Positions 10,673-21,242 of a stretch of 64,000 bases of DNA are shown piece after piece. The stretch covers positions 190,561,206-190,625,205 of the forward strand of contig NC_133329.1 in NCBI RefSeq assembly GCF_042186555.1. The letters run 5' to 3'. The first letter of the stretch is position 1. The number at the start of each line of letters is the position of its first letter. This DNA comes from Aquarana catesbeiana. Taxonomy: Eukaryota > Chordata > Amphibia > Anura > Ranidae. The position numbers and the translations under genes were made by a program. The notes under the pieces are model-generated. The model saw nothing but the letters and a program-made list of their open reading frames with translations, had not been told where the DNA came from and did no database searches.

Positions 10673-12376
10673 ATGGAGGACGATCAGACGGCGGTGGCAG
10701 GAGCAGGAGCCACAACAATCAGCCAGGCTCAGGTAAGCAGGGATACTGGTCTCTGTCCTTACTCTATGGGCATTTATAATGTTTATATATTATCCCTTCC
10801 CTAAAAAAAAAAAAAAAAAAAAAAGAGAGGGGAGCCTGCAGATCACTTGATCCTGAGTACTAAAGGAGGGATAAGTGATTAATTATGTTTTAAGGTGGAT
10901 CTGTGGGGTGATTCACCGGCTGTGGAACAGATCATAGGTGTTAAAAGGTTAACTTCCTTGGTGGTGTTTTTTTCTGTGTTCCTTTTTTATACAGCATGTA
11001 AGCTGTTGTTTGTGAAATATGGTTCAGCTATTGTCTTTTTTCCCTTGGGATATTGCAGAAGGCTAAAGAAAAGACCAAGCATGTCTCCCCTATTGTTAAG
11101 AGGAAGTGTCCCTCTTGTAAAGGGTTGCTGAGGGATTCCTGGCCCAAAATATTATGCAAATCTTGCATTACGGACATAGTTAAGGAGGAGACAGCTCCTG
11201 CTAGTCCTGCAGCTCAGCAAAGCGAATTGCTAAGCTCTTTCAGGAAGGAACTGGCAGACACCTTTTGAGTCCTTCAGGTCCTACCTAGATAGGCGTCCAA
11301 CGGCGCATAGCAGTGGGGTGCCACATTCTCAATCCTCTGTTTCAGCATCCAGAGGGGGCAGCGACTCAGAGGAGGAGGAAAGTAACATTTTACTAAATTC
11401 GGACGAGGAAGCAGAAGAAGTAAATGAAGCTTCTTCTCCTTCTTCTAGGTACAAGTTATCCCTTGAGGAGGTAGATGATCTACTAAGAACAATTCATACT
11501 ACCCTTAACATCACAGAGGATAAGGCTCAGCTATCCCTACACGATAAGATGTTCCAAGGCCTCGGGGAGGAAAAACACAGGGTTTTTCCTGTACATAAAT
11601 TCCTATCAGAGACCATTAAGAGGGAGTGGAAGGATCCAGAGAGAGCCCCCTTCTTTTCTAAATCCCTCAAGCGAAGGTTTCCGTTTGATGAGGATAGCTC
11701 GCATATTTGGAATAAAAAGCCAAGACTAGACGCAGCCTTTTCCCAGGTATCTAGGAATACTGACCTGGCCTTTGAGGACATGGGTATCCTTAAAGATACC
11801 ATGGACAAAAAGGCAGACTCCCTATTAAGGAAGGCATGGGATTCTTCGTTAGCAAATTTGAAGCCTGCCATGGCCTCAACTGTGGTAGCCAGAAATCTGG
11901 AACACTGGCTGGAGCAGCTGAAAATCCACATTGAGGCAGGGACGCCTCGTAAGGATCTGCTAGATACGCTCCCGGTGTTATCAAAGGCGGTAGGGTATAT
12001 AGCAGATGCCTCAGCGGAGTCAATCAGGATGTCAGCCAGATCCACAGCTCTGATAAACTCAGCTCGCAGGGCGTTATGGGTCAAGACATGGACAGGGGAT
12101 ACTGCTTCAAAGACAAAATTATGCGGTTTACCCTTTGAAGGTGATCTAGTGTTTGGCCCTGGGCTGGAAGCTATTCTTGACAGAACAGCTGACAAAAAGA
12201 AGGCTTTCCCTATAAAGAAGAAGGTACTTCCGTAAGGCAACAAAAATTTTCGTGCTTTTCGGAAAACCCCAGATACCAAAGAGGCAGGCTACAAAAGGCC
12301 TTGGAAGTCTCAAAGAGGGAGGGGTAAGTCAGGAGTACTTTTTCGCCCCCCAACCACAAGCCCAAAAACCCAGTGA
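10673..12376 (+). pseudogene. DIRS B gag-like gene, spliced, lightly damaged
   Basis: Exon 1 (10673-10732) has an ATG and twenty codons up to a CAG|GTAAGC donor. Exon 2 starts at 11059 after TATTGCAG and keeps the phase. The N-terminus has a Cys-x2-Cys ... Cys-x2-Cys zinc ribbon (around 11108-11165), followed by an acidic Ser/Glu/Asp tract (11343-11430). The long conserved domain that follows contains K-R-R-F-P-F and F-E-D-M-G motifs, shared with element C. A Lys/Arg-rich tail ends at the stop 12374-12376. One extra T in 11263-11266 shifts the frame, and TAA at 12233-12235 cuts off the basic tail. Gag-like proteins of DIRS elements are thought to bind element RNA; the zinc ribbon and basic tail fit that, but the function is inferred. 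Confidence 0.85.
10733..11058 (+). other. Probable intron in DIRS B gag
   Basis: Starts GTAAGC and ends with a T-rich tract and TATTGCAG. Removing it joins two open frames in phase 0. It contains a run of about 20 A (10802-10824) and in-frame stops, so it cannot be read through. Splice sites are by inspection only. Confidence 0.7.
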
Positions 12377-14268
12377 CGGTCACCCAACTGTGGGAGCAAG
12401 GTTACAGACCTTCTTTTTACAGTGGAAGACTATAACAAGCAGCCAGTTTATCCTCAAGACCATCTTGGAGGGTTACAGGCTGGAATTTTCTCAACCTCCT
12501 CCTGTGCGTTTTTACATAACCCAGGCTCCCCGAGACTCAGAAAAGTCACTAGCAATGACAGCTATCCTGAAGGACTTGATGCTACAAAAGGTGATAGTGA
12601 ACGTGCCCCCTGGGGAATTAGAACAGGGGTGCTATTCACACATATTTCTTGTGAAGAAACCGTCGGGAAAATTCAGGCTCATCCTGAACCTGAAGATTCT
12701 AAACAAGACTATCAGGTACAAGAAGTTCAGGATGGACACAATATTCTCAGTGAAGAATCTCCTGACCCCGGGATGTTTTATGGCTTCCATAGACCTGAGA
12801 GATGCATACTTACATGTACCAGTAGCGTCAACATCCCAGAAACACCTAAGGTTTGCGATAAAACTGGGGGGATCTACCCTTCATCTCCAGTTCAGAGCTC
12901 TCCCTTTCGGGCTGTCATCCTCTCCGAGGATTTTTTACAAAAATCCTGGCGGAGGCCTTGGCCCCACTCAGAGTAGAGGGGGTATCAGTCCTGCCCTATC
13001 TGGACGATCTACTAATTTTTGCCAAAACAAAGGACCTGTTAGTGAGAGATCTGGAAAAGACAATGAGACACCTGGTGGGTCTAGGATGGATAATCAACGA
13101 GGAGAAATCAAACTTGATTCCATCTCAGACCATACTATTCTTGGGCTACATGATAGATTCCATCCAGGAGAAAATTTTTCTCCCCGAAGGGAAGAGGGAG
13201 AAGCTTCAGGAGGCAGTGAAGAAGACGCAGACAAATATGCCAATCTCCATAAGAGCAGCTATGTCGGTCTTAGGGCTACTCACTGCGACTATTCCAGCGG
13301 TGCAGTGGGCACGTCTACATGGAAGGGAGCTCCAGCAGACAATTTTAACGAGTTGGTCCTATGGAGAGTCCCTAGAAAGATTAATAAGGATACCTGCGCG
13401 GGTTCAGAGGAAGCTTTGGTGGTGGAGAAATCACTCAAACCTGAACAGGGGTCTGCTCTGGAGTTTTCCTTTGCAGAAAAGATTAACAACAGACGCAAGT
13501 TCCTGGGGTTGGGGCGCCCACCTGGACGAGCAGATGGCTCAGGGGAGTTGGACAGACTGGGAAGCCAGAAAGTCCTCCAATTGGAGAGAGCTGAGGGCTA
13601 TTCTCTTGGGTCTATGGGCCTTCGAAAGAACAGTCCGGGGCCATCATGTTCAGGTCCTATCGGACAATGCCACAGCGGTGGCTTATATATCAAGGCAGGG
13701 AGGAACAAGGAGCAGGGCTCTGCTATCCTTGGCACTCCAGATTCTAGCCTGGGCAGAAAACAGGCTAAACTCCATAACAGCGATACATCTGAAGGGAGAT
13801 TTAAACCTTATGGCAGACTTTCTGAGCAGAGAAAGAATACTGGAAGCAGAATGGAGTCTGAATGTAGAGACTTTCCAACAACTAACAGAAAGATGGGGAA
13901 TGCCCCAAATAGATCTTTTCGCATCCCAAAAGAATGCAAAAGTAGAGGCCTTCTTCTCACTGAACAGGCAGGATCAGGCAGAGGGATTGGATGCATTAGC
14001 GCAGCCATGGAAATTCCAGTTGTGCTACGCCTTTCCCCCCTTTCAGATGATCCCCTTGGTCTTAAGAAAGCTACAGAAAGAGAACACGACTATGATTCTG
14101 GTGGCTCCTTTCTGGCCCAAACGGGCTTGGTTCGCAACAATACAGGGGATGGCGGTGGAACCTTATTGGGAGCTTCCGCTTCGGAAGGACCTAATGCAGG
14201 GCCCCCTTCATCACCCAAATACCCAGCATCTCAGGTTGACAGGTTGGTTACTGAGGAGCAGATGTTAA
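12372..14268 (+). pseudogene. DIRS B reverse transcriptase / RNase H
   Basis: Two frames joined at the T-run 12931-12936 give one RT/RNase H protein. RT motifs in order: F-L-V-K-K-P-S-G-K-F-R, S-I-D-L-R-D-A-Y, L-P-F-G-L-S-S, and the catalytic Y-L-D-D (near 12997). RNase H follows with T-T-D-A-S-S-W-G-W-G, S-N-W-R-E-L, S-D-N-A-T-A-V-A-Y-I and a terminal A-D-F-L-S-R. The C-terminal ~110 residues contain I-D-L-F-A-S and A-F-P-P-F, the extension typical of DIRS proteins and compared in the literature with a Dam-like methyltransferase. The frame overlaps the start of the recombinase gene. Apart from one indel the core is intact. Confidence 0.92.
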
Positions 14269-15276
14269 AAAATAAGGGCCTTTCAGATAAACTGGTCTCT
14301 ACCCTGCTGAATAGTCGTAAGGAGGTTTACCAGGGCCATCTACTTCAAAACGTGGAAGCGATTTAATAGCTGGTGTGCGATTAGGATACTTTCGCCACAG
14401 GAAATCGCTCCAGTGCTAGAGTTTCTCCATGAGGGAATGGAGATGGGGTTGGCAGCTAGCACCCTAAAAGTGCAGGTAGCTGCATTATCGGTTTTTCTTG
14501 AGAGGCAATTATCAAGGGAGCCGCTTATTAGGTTTTTCAAGGCTTTGGCCAGAGCTAGGCCAATACCGTTTAAGTTTTTTCCTAGATGGGACCTGTCTGT
14601 GGTTCTGCGGGGTCTAATCAAAGGGCCTTTTGAACCTCCAGAGGAAGCATCAATCAGGCTATGGTCGTTAAAAATAGTCCTGTTAGTAGCAGTAACTTCA
14701 GCTAGGAGAGTAAGCGAGTTACAAGCTCTTTCCATAAGAGAACCCTTTTGTTATATTTTTCCAGACCGGGTAGTGCTAAAAACTGACCCGGGTTTCTTGC
14801 CAAAGGTGGCATCAGCATTTCATAGGGAACAAGAGATAATTCTCCCTACCTTTTGTCCTAACCCGTCCAGTGCTAAGGAGAGGTCTTTCCATTCCCTGGA
14901 CGTGAGAAGGTGTTTATTACACTATATGGAGATAACGAAAGATTTTAGAAGATCAGATTCACTCTTTGTTCTCTTCTCTGGTCCACGGAAGGGGTATAGA
15001 GCATCCAAAAGCACCATAGGTAGATGGCTCAGAATGGCCATCAGCGAAGCTTATAAAGCTTCAGGAGCAGAGCCCCCTAAGGGGGTAGTAGCCCATTCAA
15101 CAAGGGCAGTAGCAACGTCCTGGGCAGAGAGGGCAGGGGCTTCCCCGGGTCGGATCTGTAAAGCGGCCACGTGGACAAGTTTCTCCACCTTCACCCGCCA
15201 CTACAGGTTGGACTTGCTATCAGCAGCGGAACAGTCGTTTGGCAGGAAGGTCCTGCAGGCGGTGGTCCCACCCTAG
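14244..15276 (+). pseudogene. DIRS B tyrosine recombinase (YR)
   Basis: The N-terminus is readable in one frame (about 14244-14325) overlapping the end of the RT gene. A one-base shift near 14325 leads into an open frame from 14311 to the stop at 15274-15276. The core shows the tyrosine-recombinase signature: Arg in T-S-A-R-R-V-S-E-L (about 14700), His-x2-Arg in H-S-T-R-A-V (15094), and the nucleophile Tyr in R-H-Y-R-L-D (15202-15204). The C-terminus is L-Q-A-V-V-P-P. The enzyme integrates the circular DNA copy into the genome without target duplication, replacing the integrase or endonuclease of other retroelements. The catalytic domain looks intact. Confidence 0.9.
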
Positions 15277-15295
15277 AGTAAGTACTCTTTTATCA

Positions 15296-15385
15296 TCTCC
15301 AGGTGCTGTCCTGAAAGACGAAGGGAGAAAACCCTAGTTAGACTTACCGGTAACGGTATTTCTACGAGTCTTTCAGGACAGCGCC
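15296..15385 (+). repeat. DIRS B internal complementary region
   Basis: AGGTGCTGTCCTGAAAGACG followed by AAGGGAGAA is the reverse complement of the left end. AACCCTAGTTAGACTTACCG through GAGTCTTTCAGGACAG is the reverse complement of the right end. The junction between the halves reads as the two termini joined at a shared T-run, as in a circular intermediate. Confidence 0.9.
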
Positions 15386-15471
15386 GATGACCCGCCCTAA
15401 GTTTTGAGGTTGTAAGATGTGTTATTGCTGTGTTCTGCTTATCTAATTTCAGCATGGCTGGAGGTACTCTA

Positions 15472-15622
15472 TGAACAACTGAGGCCATGGTGGAAGTGTC
15501 CGGTCTTTAAAGAAACTGACTGCAGTGTTTCCTGGGAAAGTGGGTGGAGCTGCGCTCTCTCCAGGTGCTGTCCTGAAAGACTCGTAGAAATACCGTTACC
15601 GGTAAGTCTAACTAGGGTTTTT
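15472..15622 (+). repeat. DIRS B right terminal repeat
   Basis: Inverted copy of the left terminus (CCATGG to GTCCTGAAAGAC) extended by the right-end-only part GTTACCGGTAAGTCTAACTA. The TTACCGGTAA palindrome overlaps a GGTAAGT splice-donor consensus, shared by all DIRS right ends in this window. Confidence 0.88.
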
Positions 15623-16366
15623 ACAGAGACTATTCCCCATTGTCAGCGCCAGTCGGGTCTCTCATTTACCTATAAAACACTGAGATAGTGACCCTCGGCC
15701 CACGGTAACAATAGGAATACAAGAAGCGTAAAAATATCATCATCCCCACAACTATAGGGGGAATCAGAAAATAATTAACTTGACTCTGCAGTACTGTTGT
15801 TTTTTCAATAAGGTTACAGCAGCAACAGAAAGGTTACACATTAGAAAAGAGAAACTAAACACACAGAAGAAAGTTAGCCTTGCGATCTTTCTAGATCACT
15901 TAACTAAATAGCGCTTAAATCATCGGGCAATCAACCTCTGACGTTTGGTATACCTCAAATCTTTTTTTTTTTTTATTTTTATCTGTCCGGGACAGTTTGT
16001 GACGTAATTTTTTTACCTTAGACAGCGTCCCCAAATGTCTGTTTTCGAACACCGGATTATCAAGATATTATACAATCAATCCCAGTGTCGGCAATTACAA
16101 CACATTAAACCAGAATCAAACAGAAAGAGAAGAGACTCTTAAAAAGAGAATTAAGAATAATTGTCTTGCCTCATTGTCTTGCCTCTCAAACACCAGGAGG
16201 ACTGGATCACGAAGTTCGAAACCAGATAGTGGATCTGGGTCTCAGGCCCCCGCCCCTATTTCACCACTAACGAGTGGGAGGACTTTTAGTTCTCAGTGAG
16301 CTTTGAAGTCCAATACTTGCCGAAGTTTTTGTCGGGACCATCTGGCCCTAAATACACTTGTTTGTG
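15623..16366 (-). mobile_element. Retroviral leader region, truncated by DIRS B
   Basis: Sequence directly downstream (minus strand) of the LTR at 16389-16817. It has no long open frame and no recognisable gag, so it is best read as 5' untranslated leader of an endogenous retrovirus. It stops at the right edge of DIRS B, which inserted into it or beside it. Confidence 0.5.
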
Positions 16367-16384
16367 CCGGCTATAGAAGGACCA
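16367..16384 (-). promoter_or_regulatory. Probable retroviral primer-binding site
   Basis: Read on the minus strand, TGGTCCTTC begins four bases after the LTR end. The TGG start complements the CCA tail of a tRNA, and the first nine bases would pair with a tRNA ending GAAGGACCA, as vertebrate tRNA-Tyr does. The remaining bases do not match well, so the primer identity is tentative. Confidence 0.45.
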
Positions 16385-16388
16385 AAAA

Positions 16389-16817
16389 TGTTAGGATTAC
16401 TCTTCTCTTGTGATCTGTCGAACTCCCATATGTATTGAAAAGCAGACAATTTATTTCAGATGTGTCACACAAAAGGATGATGCTTACAAGCCAAAAGATG
16501 CAGTAAGAATCACACAGATGTACCCCCCCCCCCCAAATATCTACAATAATATGGCTATAACACTTCTATTGGCTGAGGAAACACAGATAGCGTGCCTGGT
16601 ACAAAATGGTACTTTATTGGCTAATTAGTGTTTCCTGTACAGTCTTGTTAAGCCTAACCATCCTACAACTTACTATAGAGTTAGTTAAAGCAAACGATAT
16701 AGCAAGTTAATACAACAATGTGCTCAGAAGTCCATCTTAAAAATCAGTCTCAGGGTTATTGTTCTTCTAATAGTTTTTCTAATAGTCACACAATAAACAT
16801 TTAAAACTTTTCTAACA
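16389..16817 (-). mobile_element. Endogenous retrovirus-like LTR (5' LTR position)
   Basis: 429 bp bounded by TGTTAG and CTAACA. It is clearly homologous to the solo LTR at 2755-3184 but in opposite orientation, sharing the GAAATAAATTGTCTGCTTTT and GGAAACACAG blocks in complement. A primer-binding-like site follows on its downstream side, so this is the 5' LTR. The partner 3' LTR is not seen. It lies against the end of a LINE ORF2 at 16820. Confidence 0.85.
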
Positions 16818-16819
16818 GG

Positions 16820-19545
16820 GTCAGCGGACCGGGTGAAGAGGCAATTTTCAACTTTTTGCACACTGCCTAAAAATTCTGCAATGTAGGACCTATTAGGGGG
16901 TGGGTGGTGATTTCTCTAGGGTTTGAGATCGGTCTGATCCATGGAAGGTGGTGAATTGGCAATCGAGTCTGATCCAGTCTTTATTCTTTGTGTGGAGGTA
17001 CCAGTCGACCACTATGGCCAAGTGACAAGACCAATAATGCTTAGATATCCAGGAGTCCCATTCCTCTCATTTTAGAAAGTACTAATGTATTTAATAGTGT
17101 TTGGAGGCCCATATGAAGTTTTTGCATATACGCTTGTATGTGGGGAAAAAAATGATGGCAGAAGTTTGATCGGTAAGGTCTGCAAGAGATACAGGAGTCT
17201 GGGAAGAATGTTCGTTTTTACAATCGCTGATCTCCCGAACCAAGATAAGGTGCCCATCTCCCATTTTTGGAGATCTTGCTGGATGGTTTTAAGGATAGGG
17301 AGGAAATTTCTGGAGTATAGGTCTATTTTTGCCGGGAGCTGGATTCCCAGATATGTGATAGCGTGGGGATCCCAGCCAAAGGGGAAATCAGCTTGGCATT
17401 GTGTCACTGCAGCCTTGGGTAGGGATGTATTTGGAGCCCTGGATTTCCCAAAATTGATTTGCAGATTGAAGAGTGCATTGAATAGAGAAGTCTTTTAGTA
17501 GATTTGGGAATTGTGGTGACTGGGTCTGTGAGAAACAGTAGAATATCAGCATCGGCCGCTAGCTTGTATTGTCTTTCTGTTATTTCTACCCCTTTAATAT
17601 CCTGGGTTGGCTCTGAGTCTGCGAAGTAGGGGTTCCAGTGTGAGTACTAATGAGTAGGGATAAGGGGCATCCTTAGCGTGTGCCGTTTGGATATGGAGAA
17701 GGTGGTCGACAGGTGTCTATTGACTTTAATGCTTGCAGTTGGACGAGTAAAGGGCATGGATGAACTGGAGCATGCGGTCATGTAGTCCCAGGCCACTCTG
17801 TTTAACACCTTTTCCACATCAAGAGATGGGAAGAAGCCCGGCTTGTACGCTTATAGCTTTCAAGGTGTTGTCCCTTGCCTCGTGCATGGGAATGAATCCT
17901 ACTTGGTCCAATGACACCAGTTTGGGGAGCAGAGGGAGAACTCGGTTTGTAAGTACTTTTGCGTAAAGTTTCTTGTCAACTTTTAGAAGTATTATGGGCC
18001 TGTAATTTAATACGATATTAGTATCTTTACCTGGTTTCGGTATCATGGTTATGTGGGCTTCAAGGAGGTCTCCGTTAGTGTGGGAAGGGGAGGCTAGTGA
18101 GTTAAATGCTTTCAAGAAGTGGGGGAGTGTCACGTCCGAAAAGGATTTGTACTAGCCAACAGTCAGGCCATCCTGGCCAGGGCTCTTACCTGTGTTTAGC
18201 TGTTTTAGGGCCTCAGGTTTCTTCCATAGATTGGTCTGTCTAGTGCAGCTGCTTCCGAAGGTGTCATAGGGTTGGGGCTATATTGATCATCTCTTTTCGG
18301 TCTGTAACTCCTTTAGGTGTGTTGGGCAGGTAAGTTGTATAGTTTTTGTGTAGAGTTGTTTGAATTGATCCGCAATGCCTTCTGATGTGGCAATTGTGTT
18401 AGCCGAGGTGTCCGTGATAGTGAATTGTTGATGCCGCTTTTTTAGTTTGGAAGGCTCTTGTGAGCAGTTTCCTGGATTTGTTGCCAAATTCATAAAATAA
18501 CCGCTGCGTCAGAGCGTATTTGCGTCTTATTGTTTTCCCCAATTCCTCAAGTAGGGCTTCCCTGGCTTGGAATAGTTTGGTTAGTACGTGCGCCACCAGG
18601 GATTGCTTATGTGTGTGTTCGCGCCCACCCCCCAAGAGTTAATGCGTTCTGATAATTCTGCAATATGTGCTTGCCTGACTTCTGCTTGGCGGCAAGAGAG
18701 AAGTTCCCCTCTAACACATTTGTGTGCGGCCTAATGCGACATTGGGGTTATTTCCATGGACTCATTCTCTCAAAAATATGTGATAATCGTGAGTTAAGGA
18801 TTTGCACAGCTTCAGGATCACTCAAGAGGGAATTGTTGAGTCTCCAGATTGCTAATCTTGTGGACCTTGTTGGGAAAGCTATGGTAATGGCGATGGGATT
18901 GTGATCTGAGAGGAGCATAGGTTCTATGTTCGCACTTATAAGAGATGTTAAATCTGCTTGCGCGATGAAGTAATGGTCCAATCCTAGTGTATTTATTATG
19001 GGGTCGGGAGAAGAATGTTAAGTCTTTGGTGTTGGGGTGCAATGTGCGCCAGGTGTCATGCAAGGTTAAAACCCTCAATTGTGTTTTGACTGCTGGAAGG
19101 GCTCTGTACGTTTTTAATGTTTAAGAGCCTAATGAGGTGTCTTGTGAGGGGCAGGTTGAAATATCCCCCTACAGTAAGCATACCTGCTTGGAATGAGGTG
19201 AGGGTCTATAAGGTGTTACGGAGGAACGGCACTTGTTGCTTATTATGAGCGAATCTGAATAGGGCAGTTTTTGATGGTGATATCGGTAAGGTACAATGTA
19301 TAGATGGTGAGTGCTGATCCTGGGGCGGCAAACACTGCCGCTGTGTGGGGGTTGCTGAAGTCCTGACTATGTAGATTTACTTGGGTTGTAAGTCCACCCG
19401 CTGCCACAGGGTAATAATGCGAGAAAGTGGAGGTGTATGGTGAGAGGGTTTCCTCTGAAAGTGTGGTTGGATCACTATTTGGTCAGACTGGTGTCTAAGC
19501 TTACAGTATCTTGCAATACAAACCGTTAGTGAGGCTCACTAAATT
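16820..19545 (-). pseudogene. L1/Tx1-like LINE ORF2 (endonuclease + RT), broken
   Basis: Read from 19545 downward. A weak endonuclease start and a G-G-x-F-N motif lie near 19165. The endonuclease C-terminus, L-L-S-D-H-N-P-I-A-I, lies in 18748-18981. RT pieces follow at 18287-18493 and 17819-18133 (I-P-K-P-G-K-D ... N-Y-R-P-I ... D-Q-V-G-F-I). The post-RT part is at 17072-17407 (T-Y-L-G-I-Q then W-F-G-R-S-A-I-V-K, L-P-R-L-L-Y). Several frameshifts and stops make it non-functional. It ends at the retroviral LTR. The Tc1-like element at 19677 separates it from more upstream sequence. Confidence 0.85.
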
Positions 19546-19676
19546 CAAAGTTAGCATTGCTTACAATCAATATATCAACTTGTATCTTATAAGGTTTATG
19601 CCAATTGCATTGTCCTCGTCTTGGTGGAGCTGATATCAAACCATAAACATTAGGAACACAGACAGAAGTACATCTA

Positions 19677-21240
19677 CACCCTGTTCCAAATTATTAGGCC
19701 AATGATATTTTTCTCATTTACCTAAATAATTGATGTAAACAGTCAGCATAATTCTCATGTTATCAACTATTAAGAGTACAATTCAAATTTTATTTAACAA
19801 ACCTCCTAATAAGTTTTTTTTTTTTTTTTTTTTATTTTGAAGAGAAAAAAAAAACTTACAATGCACTGTTCCAAATTATTACGCACAGTAAGTTTCAAAA
19901 CACTTTATAGGTTGTAAAGAACTGAAAATTGTAATTTGTTGTTTGCAGCATATTTACTGAAATCAAAAGCTATTTCCATCAAACTTTGAACAACATTTTA
20001 ACTTTAAACACTTTAACAAGTCATGTTACATTTTAACATAGGACCCCTTATTTGATAGCAGCTTCACAAGTTTTGCATCCATTGAACTTGTGAGGTTTTT
20101 GGACAGTTTCTGCTTGAATTTGTTTGCAAGATGTCAGGATAGCCTCCCAGAGCTGCTGTTTGGATGTAAACTGCCTCCCACCCTCATAGATCTTTTGCTT
20201 GAGGATGCTCCAAAGGTTCTCAATAGAATGGAGGCCACACCATAACTTTATCTCCTTTTTATCCCCATAGCAGCCATTGATGCAGAGGTATTCTTTGCAC
20301 CATGAGATGGTGCATTGTCATGCATGAGGATGATTTTATTACGGAAAGCATAGTTCTTCCTTTTGTACCAGGGAAGGAAGTGGTCAGTCAGGAAATCCAC
20401 ATACTTTGCAGAGGTCATCTTTACACCTTCTGGAACCCTAATGGGGCCGACCAGCTCTCTTCCCATGATTCCAGCCCAAAACATGAACCCACCACCGCCT
20501 TGCTGACATCGCAGCCTTGGTGGAACAGGGTGGCCGTCCACCAACCATCCACTACTCCATCCATCTGGACCATCCAGGGTTGCACTGCACTCATCAGTGA
20601 ACACAAATTAGTCCTCATGTATTTTTCTGCCCAATGCAGCCGTTTGTTTGCGAGCATTGGTTAGCGGTGGCCGAATGGAAGGTTTATGCACAGTTGCAAG
20701 ACTCTGGAGGACTCTACACCTTGATGTCCGTGGGACACCAGAGGCACCAGCAGCTTCAAATATCTGTTTGCTGGTATGTAATGGTGTTTTTAGCTGCTGC
20801 TCTCTTGATCCGATGCATGGATCTGGCAGAAATCTTCCTCAGTGTTCCTTTATCTGCACGAAACCCGTCTGTGCTCTGAATCGGCCACAAATCTCTTAAT
20901 AGTGCGATGATCACGCTTAAGTTTTTGTGAAATATCTAATGTTTTCATACCTCGTCCAAGGCATTGAACTATTTCACTCTTTTCGGCAGCAGAGAGATCC
21001 TTTTTCATTCCCATATTGCTTGAAAATGGTGCTCTGCTTAATAATTTGGAACACCCTCCTTTTAGTAGTTTTTCCTTTAATTTGGCTCACCCGGCAATCT
21101 AATTATCACAGGTGTCCGAGATTGTTTTCAGTGATCAGAAGAGCCCTGAGACACAATGCCATCCATGAGTTAAACTGAAAAACAAAATATTTAATCTTTG
21201 ACACTGAAATAGAATTTGCATAATAATTTGGAACAGGGTG
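19677..21240 (-). mobile_element. Tc1/mariner-like DNA transposon with broken transposase
   Basis: Perfect 20-bp inverted ends, CACCCTGTTCCAAATTATTA and its complement, flanked by TA at 19675-19676 and 21241-21242. The transposase lies on the minus strand. An N-terminal helix-turn-helix region (A-A-E-K-S-E-I-V, about 20985) leads to D-E-C-S (about 20595) and I-L-M-H-D-N-A-P-S-H (about 20320). Beyond a frameshift comes S-I-E-N-L-W-S-I-L-K (about 20210), together giving the DDE layout of Tc1. Frame breaks around 20880, 20640 and 20250 make it inactive. Confidence 0.9.
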
Positions 21241-21242
21241 TA

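Larger units (their letters stand above)
10093..15622 (+). mobile_element. DIRS-type retrotransposon B, nearly complete (5.5 kb)
   Basis: Order: left inverted terminal repeat, CpG-rich leader, gag-like gene with an intron, RT/RNase H, overlapping tyrosine recombinase, internal complementary region, right terminal repeat. Left 10104-10210 and right 15472-15577 are near-perfect inverted repeats over about 105 bp (block GTCTTTCAGGACAGCACCTGG). T-runs mark both junctions and no target duplication is seen, as expected for recombinase-mediated insertion. Visible damage is small: an extra T in gag (11263-11266), a stop at the gag C-terminus (12233-12235), an extra T in RT (12931-12936) and one shift in the recombinase N-terminus (~14325). 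Two of these lie in homopolymers, so assembly error is possible. Confidence 0.93.

Noticed and set aside
11527..12279. 250-codon minus-strand frame
   Set aside because: It lies antisense to the DIRS gag gene, whose plus-strand protein is conserved in element C; the minus frame is a shadow.
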